Positions 57,722 through 64,000 of a stretch of DNA of 64,000 nucleotides are shown here, in pieces. Numbering within the stretch: the first letter of the stretch is position 1; every line of letters starts with the position of its first letter. Under the pieces are notes generated by a model that did not search any database, had not been told where the DNA came from, and saw only the letters and a list, made by a program, of their open reading frames with translations. The position numbers and the translations under genes were made by a program. The DNA is from Stropharia rugosoannulata (Eukaryota; Basidiomycota; Agaricomycetes; Agaricales; Strophariaceae), in assembly GCA_028532985.1 (NCBI GenBank), contig JANCIK010000013.1:434001-498000 (forward strand). Direction: 5' to 3'.

Positions 57722-60122
57722 ATGGGAGACCAGTACAAGCATGCCAAAGAATCGTTTGTCTCGGGGGTAACAGGCTCCTCTGTAACGCATATCAACATAC
57801 TATGTCTGGTCGCATTGGTACGCACACCTCTGAACCTGTGTACATCTAAAGACGTCTTCTCTAAGGTCACATTTACAGGTATCAGTATCTTTGTATGCGG
57901 CCGTGGTGACTCGACTTACTCGCGGATATAGCATGGGATTGGTGGGCTCGTGGGCGTTGCTGGTGTTGCCAATGTTATTGGCGATGACGGTGGCAGCAGA
58001 AATACCACTGTATTTGGCTGCTGGGCTGGCCATACCGACGGCTGTACTTCTGTGGATTCCAAAGTCGGAGAAGGGCACACCACTTCCCTCGCGCGCGCCC
58101 CCGTCGCCGGTGGCATCCAGCCATGGGCATGAAAACACAGGAAGCGGGCGAATTCAACCACTGCCCGCACTGACGACATATCGTGCGCATATGATGCTCA
58201 TGACTGTGTTGTGTATTCTTGCAGTTGACTTTCCCGTGTTCCCAAGAAGGCTGGCCAAGTGCGAGACGTTTGGGGTATCATTGGTACGCATATGCACTTT
58301 TTTATTTTCTTCTTCTTGCTATGTGCGCACATGAGCTTATGCATCCCTTGCATCTGCTTACCCGGCACCTGGCGCCAACCGTTTATGGTGACCAGCAAGG
58401 TGTCTTCAGATATGTTGTGTTTTTGGTGATTTTGTTTTGGCGGGCAATCAGGCATCGGTCTTGCTATCCAAGGAAAGACCGACACCTTTTACTACCTTTC
58501 CGTGCGTCATGCATTTTATGTCGACTTGAAAACAAGGCATATTTGACGGTATATCTCCGGTCACCATATATGGATTGGCTCCAGCAGTGCCGCGTTCCCC
58601 AGGATGCTGGACAAACGCGAGACGTTTGGGGGTATCATTGGTGCGCATATATGCACCAATTCATTTTTCAATTTTGTTTTTATTCTATTTTCTTCTTTTT
58701 TTAAAAGGCTAACCAGCGCAGATGGATTTAGGTGTAGGCTCTTTTGTTTTTTCGCAAGGAATTGTCTCTGCACGCCCCCTTGTAAGGGATCCACGATATG
58801 TCAATGCACCTCTTCTCCCCAAATTACTCAGTGTGACAAAAAGATGCCTCCCTGTCATCGCTTTAGGGGTGGTTCGCGTTCTTCTTGTGAAGGGTACCGA
58901 ATACCCCGTATGGACTCTGCTTTTTTTTCTTTTCAATTTGCAGTGCTCATGATAAATTTTACAGGAACATGTCACCGAATACGGCGTGCACTGGAATTTT
59001 TTCATCACCCTTGCCCTACTTCCCATTCTGCAAGTTTCTCTCCACCCACTCTTCCACGTCCTCCCCATCTCGGCTGTGGGAGTAAGCGTCGCAATTGGTG
59101 AGGCCCTTTGTTTCCCCTTGTTCCCCCATCTCACCTGTTGTAGTGCAGCAAATTCTGCTCACTGTGTTTGGGCTGCGTTCTTACGCCCTCAATGCGCCGC
59201 GCACCTCTATAATAAGTGCAAATAAGGAGGGGATCGTCTCACTACTGGGTAGAATTCTCCATTTCCTTCTCGATTTTTGCTGTGGCTCACGATTTTTTTG
59301 CGTAGGATATCTTTCCATCGAGCTGTTAGGCCTCTCCGTGGGCACCCTTGTTCTCCCGCCCTCTCCCTCTTACTTCCGGCGTGCACAATCGGCCCTAGCA
59401 GCTGAAACCAAGGTTCATAAAAGGCGGGACAGCAACCCCAGCCCGCCTGTCCCCTCCTCCCTCAGTTCCCCGCGCCAAATAGGCAAAACCGCAACCGAAC
59501 TTTGTGCACACGCGATCATGTGGTGGACCCTTCTCGGTCTCACACGCCTGGCACGTGTCGACGGGGGGTGGGACACCCCCAATGGGGGCGTGTCGCGGCG
59601 AATCGTGAGTGTTCTTCTGTATGTTCCCCTCCGTGCTGACGAGGATGTGCGGGGGTACAGGTGAACGTCTCGTATATCCTCTGGATAGCAGCTTTCAACA
59701 CTTCACTCTTGCTTGCCTACCTCGTAGTGCTGGACTTGGGCATATTCGCTGCGCCGCGGGCGTCTTCAAATAAGAAACATAAGTCACCCCCGCAGGCCGG
59801 GCGGGACGGGCCTGCGGGCTACGCAGGCACCGATAACACAACTACGGATGCGGGGCTGGGGAACCCTCCTCGCTTGTTTGAAGTGGTAAACAAGCACAGT
59901 CTTGCCGTGTTTCTGCTGGTTCGTTCTCATCTTGGTATACGTTTGGGGATGCGGTGTGGTTGACGGGACTCTTTGTAGGCCAATGTTATGACCGGGGCGG
60001 TGAACCTCGGTATGAAGACGATGTACGTTCCTGACCTGCGGGCCATGGTGGTGCTGAGCTTATATTCGCTCGTCGTTTGCTGGGTCCCGTGGGCGTGGGA
60101 GGCGAGGAATGGGAAAGTATAG
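57722..60122 (+). CDS. GWT1: GPI inositol acyltransferase GWT1/PIG-W
   Basis: Endoplasmic-reticulum multi-pass enzyme that acylates inositol during GPI-anchor synthesis, essential for wall mannoprotein anchoring and the target of Gwt1 inhibitors. Eight exons join in phase from 57722 to the TAG at 60122. The start [20 protein letters not shown] is the family signature. It is followed by [112 protein letters not shown] and [20 protein letters not shown]. The end is [20 protein letters not shown] and [15 protein letters not shown]. Introns are about 50-65 nt except the one after CETFGVSL, which spans 58283-58720 and contains a partial copy of the preceding exon end. Confidence 0.93.
58233..58295 (+). 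repeat. GWT1: GWT1 exon end plus donor, copy A
   Basis: Covers the codons for the [16 protein letters not shown] block and the following GTACGCATAT donor. About 50 of 62 positions match copy B at 58589-58655. Confidence 0.75.
58589..58655 (+). repeat. GWT1: Intronic copy B of the GWT1 exon end
   Basis: Lies inside the long intron. It has one extra G in the GTTTGGGGGTATCATTGG stretch and a two-base insertion, so its frame is broken, yet it keeps a GTGCGCATAT donor-like end. Confidence 0.75.
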
Positions 60123-60507
60123 ACGTGTCGTGGATGTTGAAGGATTAATCAGGGAGATAGTTGTGTCATGATGGAATATCGTCGTATTTTTGATTTGGGA
60201 GGTCGATGAAACGAGGATATGTATACATTATCTACATGTGGATATAAATTGAGTAATTGTTGCATGGAGCCGGCCTAAATTATATTTTGGTAGGAGGGGG
60301 ACATGGTATGTACGGTTTAGAAACCTTTGATATTTGGCTAATCTCATTCCTACTGTATGAAGGAAATCTCGGTTCTACAATGTTTATACGCCGGGACAGC
60401 GCGAGTGTACCGTAACTACCCAGAAAAGGTTAGCGTATCGGAAGTTGAAATAGGAACCCATATTCGTTTGCTGGCGCTTACTCTCAACGCGCATCTTTCA
60501 CTCTTCA
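60123..60507. other. Intergenic between GWT1 and the first BTB gene
   Basis: AT-rich tandem-gene spacer of about 385 bp. Nothing recognisable beyond a presumed promoter near 60470. Confidence 0.5.
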
Positions 60508-61803
60508 ATGGCACGCGGAAGGTCCGGGGAAAATAGTAAGTGGACAAACATTTAAATTTAGCGACATTTCTCACAAGCATGGGCGTTTAGCAAATAAAGC
60601 AGGAAACTAAATAAAAGTCATACCGGCCAATACTCATTCGTCCGCGAACTCACCTTCCAAAAAGCGAAAATTGGACGACGAAAGCCACTCAGAGGACACG
60701 TACACACCACACCCTCAGCACTGGTACCGGGACGGGAACCTGTTCTTACAGATTGGGACCGTCCGCTTCAGGGTCTACGCTGGTCGTCTAGCTGTTGAGT
60801 CTCGGTTTTTCAAAGCCCTCTTGAACCAAAGACAGGACGTATCTCATTCAGAGGACTATGAGTATCAGAGTCAGATAGACCAGGTTTTGTCAACTGCTGT
60901 AAAAGTGGGATCCCATGATGATAGCGACCTTTTCTTCTTGGACCCCAAAGACGAGTTGTGTGATGGCCCCGACGGGAATGAGTTTGCTGCGCTCTTGACG
61001 GCGATGAACGCGGGAGTGTGAGTCTTTCTTTTACATTTTGCGTAGTTTATGAATGAACTTATTACCTGCGCAGAGACTTTGTCTACAACCGGCCGACATT
61101 ACAAAAAGTGTGCAACATTTGGAATGCTGCCAATTTTTACGAGATGCCGGTGTACGAGAACTTCTGCAAGCTCCATGTCAAAGAAAGTTTCCCGGACACC
61201 TGGTTGACAATTGCTGCAAATCCTTGCGAGCTTCAACACGCGGTGAGCGCTGTACGTCTCGGAGCCGACTACTCAATCGTGCGCTTCGCCCGTCGGCCCG
61301 CCTTCTACGATCTTGCGAGAACCTCGTTGCTTGCTTTCGCTACGCAAAACGGGTCAAAGGACGCGAAACAGAACAAATTAATCAAGTCACAGGTACTAGA
61401 CCAGCGTGCGGAGCTAATGGAGTTGGGCGCCGACCATATGGCTACATTGCTTGACCTACAGAAGCGACTGGGACTGAAGTGGGTCGACATCTTCAGGCTC
61501 CTGAACGTATCTTGTACAGAGCATAGTACATGCACGCAGCTCAGCACTGTCATGGCTTTTGTGACTCCTGTTTGGGAAGACCTCCCTTATGATCCTATAA
61601 TGGGGATTAGACGAATACTCGAGGACAAGAATCTTTCTTCCACTTTCTGTAAGGATACAATTGGCCAGGTCAAGGGTAACCTGAGAAAAGAGGCTGAAGC
61701 GCTTTGGGTGGCTATTGGAGAGTGGACAAACATAAATTCTAATACAGAAGAGTCAGACAACGATGCAACGAGCTCGGGATCAGACAGCGATAGTAGCGAA
61801 TAG
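60508..61803 (+). CDS. BTB/POZ-domain protein, paralogue 1
   Basis: Agaricomycete BTB family. Three exons, 60508-60535, 60618-61017 and 61074-61803, give 385 residues. The start MARGRSGENIIPANTHSS is followed by a basic NLS-like SPSKKRKLDD. The BTB core is at about 45-150: HPQHWYRDGNLFLQIGTVRF, RVYAGRLAVESRFFKALL, SDLFFLDPKDEL and GNEFAALLTAMNAGV. A conserved C-terminal region follows: TLQKVCNIWNAANFYEMPVY, FPDTWLTIAANPCEL, RRPAFYDLARTSLLAFA and LDLQKRLGLKWVDIFRLL. It ends in an acidic Ser-rich tail (NDATSSGSDSDSSE). These proteins probably dimerise and may act with Cul3 or chromatin, unproven here. A paralogue follows about 0.7 kb downstream in the same direction. Confidence 0.87.
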
Positions 61804-62512
61804 TATCATTTATAACATAAGATTTTATTTTTTCGTACTGCTATATCTACTTACTTTTATTCCAATGACACTTTGATTCGGAGGATTAAAAGGCAAGTCA
61901 TTCAATTCAGACCTGGCACCTACGTAGTAGAACCCATCTACCCACATCGCGTATGTAAGAGAACTCTTGGAGGACTCGACGATCACCTTCTCAAACATAG
62001 TATACCCCACCTTTACCCCACCACACCTTTTTAAGAACATTCCTCGAATTGTTTTGTCAAGAGAAGTATCCCGTCGTTGTCTCGTATTAAAAAGCTTTGA
62101 CAGCCCATTCTTGTAAGACCCGGAGCACTATAGATCACTATACTGTAACCGCTGGGATCCAAGGGCGGTCGGTGCCAACACTAGAGAAGTTATACAAGAA
62201 TATCTGAAAACAGCCCACGATGCTTGTTTTTACGTTTCTTTGGGGTCGTACTCGTCAGGTGATGCGTCCCGTGAGGTGCGTGCCCTCAGAATCCAGATAG
62301 TCATCTCCTCCTTTTGACCTGCTGTCCAACTGCTGACTACTTCCCTTTGTTGTATCCTTGGGATCTCCGGAGTACAAACGTCTAGCTACCTTTATCTAAC
62401 CGGAATATATTACTCTTGAGCGTCTGTTATTGACAGGTGTACCATTTCGCATTCACTGCCAGTGCCCCTTTGCCAGCTCTGCCGCAGTCTATCAGCATTT
62501 ATTTGCTCTTCA
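61804..62512. other. Spacer between the tandem BTB paralogues
   Basis: About 700 bp with no supported gene. The 20 bases before each paralogue's ATG share CTCTTCAATGG, evidence that the duplication included the leader. A minus frame at 61825-62040 looks like chance. Confidence 0.45.
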
Positions 62513-64000
62513 ATGGTCCGCCAAGAAAATAACTCGAAGAGTAAGTGAGCACGTTCTACAACCTTGTCAACAGCTTGCTCAAATCTATGGGACTCAGGAA
62601 AGGCAACGGTAAATAAGGCCAAGTCGAAACAAACACCAGCGCAGCGCACGAAGGCAAACAAGGCAAAATCTTTGAAGAAAACACCGGCGCAGCGGGCCAA
62701 GGCAAGCAAGGCAAAGTCTTTGAAGCAAGCACCAGCCCAACGGGCTAAGGCAAATAAGGCAAATTCTTCAAAACAAACGCAGTCGAAACAGAAACCAGCG
62801 GCGCAGCAGGCCAAGGCAAATAATGCAAAGTCTTCGAAACAAACATCAGCGCAGCGTCGGTCCAAAGCAAGGAAGGCAAACTCTTCGAAACAAGCACCAA
62901 CTAAGCGGTCGAAAGCAAGGAAGGCGAACTCTTCGAAACAAACACCAGCTCAGCGGGCGAAAGCAAGCAAGGTAAAGGCTTTGAAGAAAGTACCAGCGCA
63001 GCGGGTCAAAGCAAACCAGGCAAAATCGTTGGAACAAGCACCAACGTGGCAGACCAATGAATTAACTAGATACCTTCATTCGCTGCTAATGCCACCTTCT
63101 GAAAGGCGGAGAATGGATGAACTTCCTGGGTCGAGTGGATCATACATTCAGCACCCGCAGCACTGGTACCCGGACGGCAACCTACTATTGCAGATTGGTA
63201 CTGTGCGCTTCAAGCTGTATGGGGGTCGTCTAGCTACCGAGTCTCCGTTTTTCGCTGCGCTCTTAGAGCAAAGGAAGGGTAAACATGACTCCAAGCCTTA
63301 CGAATATCAGGGTGAAATGGTCCAGGTTCTGTCGACTGCTGAGAGGGTAAATGGTGTTGACTTGTTCTTCTTGGACCCGCGGAACGAGTTGATTTCTGCC
63401 CCAAACGCGAATGAATTTGCAGTCCTCTTGACGACTATGAACTCTGCAGTGTGAGTCCTTTCACTCCGTCTTACCATCTACTAGCAAACTTATATGCTGG
63501 ACAGGGATTTTACCTACAACCTACCGTCGTTCAAAGACGTATGTAGCATTTGGAAAGCTGCCGTTTTCTATGAGATGGAGTCATACAAGAAATTCTGCCA
63601 GCGTTACTTCAACGACCTTTTCCCTGACACCTGGTCGACCATTTCGACCATTCCTTGTGACATAGAGCGCGCGGTAATATGTGCGCGACTGGGGACAGAA
63701 CACTCAAGGATGCGCTGTATTCGTCGACCTGCATTTTATGACCTTGCGAGAACACCTTTGTTTTCAAATGCGGTGCTCAATGGGTCAGACGGGATGACAC
63801 AGATGAAGATGACCAAAACACAGAAATTGGAGAGACGCAAGGAACTGAAGAAGTTGGGCGCTGATAATATGGTTACGTTACTCGAACTGCAACGACGATT
63901 AGGGCTCAAGTGGTTTGACATTATCAACCTCATGCATATCCCTTGCGTCAAGAAGTGCACACCGCCAACCAGCATCATGCATTTTGTGCGTCCCATTTAT
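62513..64000 (+). CDS. BTB/POZ-domain protein, paralogue 2, with Lys-rich N-terminal repeats (cut by window end)
   Basis: Preferred model: exon 1 62513-62540 (MVRQENNSK), a 57-nt intron ending at 62597, exon 2 62598 to about 63452, then exon 3 from the acceptor CAG at about 63503 to beyond 64000. Between the short start and the BTB domain lie about 150 residues of Lys/Ala/Gln repeats absent from paralogue 1. The BTB part reads HPQHWYPDGNLLLQIGTVRF, KLYGGRLATESPFFAALLEQ, VDLFFLDPRNEL and NEFAVLLTTMN. The C-terminal part reads FKDVCSIWKAAVFYEMESY, RRPAFYDLARTPLFS and LLELQRRLGLKWFDII. Identity to paralogue 1 is obvious across BTB and C-terminal parts. The missing end should carry the acidic tail seen in paralogue 1. 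Confidence 0.85.
62612..63049 (+). repeat. ~48-nt tandem repeats encoding Lys/Ala-rich 16-residue units
   Basis: Eight to nine imperfect units of the form [TA]PAQRxKAxKAKSLKx, for example TPAQRTKANKAKSLKK, TPAQRAKASKAKSLKQ and APTKRSKARKANSSKQ. One unit has a short insertion (TQSKQKPAA). Composition is close to linker histone H1 tails. Confidence 0.9.

Overview
The window is nuclear DNA from a filamentous basidiomycete, most likely an Agaricomycete. The evidence is dense multi-exon genes with 50-70 nt introns (GT..AG, CTNAY branch points) on both strands, families that are typical of or restricted to mushroom-forming fungi (DUF6534, DUF6535, DUF6699, HET, BTB/POZ families), and fungal housekeeping orthologues (acetyl-CoA synthetase, ERT1, GWT1, Fe/Mn superoxide dismutase, an RGS protein with DEP domains). 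I saw no prokaryotic operon, CRISPR array, tRNA or rRNA. Exon models were assembled by eye from splice sites, codon phase and family conservation, so individual exon edges can be wrong by a few bases.

Layout. 1-9 kb: the 5' end of acetyl-CoA synthetase (-), a DUF6534 membrane protein (+), a DUF6699 protein (+) and the Zn2Cys6-PAS regulator ERT1 (-). 10-16 kb: two unnamed conserved proteins and a HET-domain protein. 16-20 kb: gene-poor. 20-25 kb: a Gfo/Idh/MocA oxidoreductase and a GH1 beta-glucosidase in divergent orientation. 26-29 kb: an unrecognised repeat-bearing membrane or secreted protein and a small one-pass, mitochondrial-looking protein. 29-39 kb: a DUF6535 membrane protein, a Cys-rich secreted protein, an SNG1-like (DUF3533) membrane protein with four N-terminal repeats, and a secreted protein resembling mycocypin/I66 inhibitors. 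40-50 kb: a one-pass Ser/Thr-rich surface protein, a short WH1-CRIB (WASP-like) protein, an RGS-DEP protein and an F-box protein. 51.4-52.1 kb: a deleted Tc1/mariner (pogo-like) DNA transposon with TA duplication. 52-56 kb: Fe/Mn superoxide dismutase, a GAL80-like dehydrogenase-fold protein and a Pro-rich protein with three GDRP repeats. 57-64 kb: GWT1 with an unusually long intron carrying a partial exon copy, then two tandem BTB paralogues, the second with a long Lys/Ala repeat tail and cut by the window end.

Functional threads: acetate and non-fermentable carbon use (acetyl-CoA synthetase and ERT1 about 6.4 kb apart), sugar metabolism (Gfo/Idh/MocA with GH1, GAL80-like protein), G-protein and Cdc42/Rac signalling (RGS, WH1-CRIB), wall and GPI-anchor biology (GWT1, surface protein), and self/non-self or lineage-expanded families (HET, DUF6535, BTB). 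The most novel-looking items are the GDRP-repeat protein, the basophilic repeats of the SNG1-like protein, the Lys-repeat BTB paralogue, the 26.5 kb repeat protein, the WH1-CRIB protein without an actin-nucleating end, and the duplicated exon end inside the GWT1 intron.
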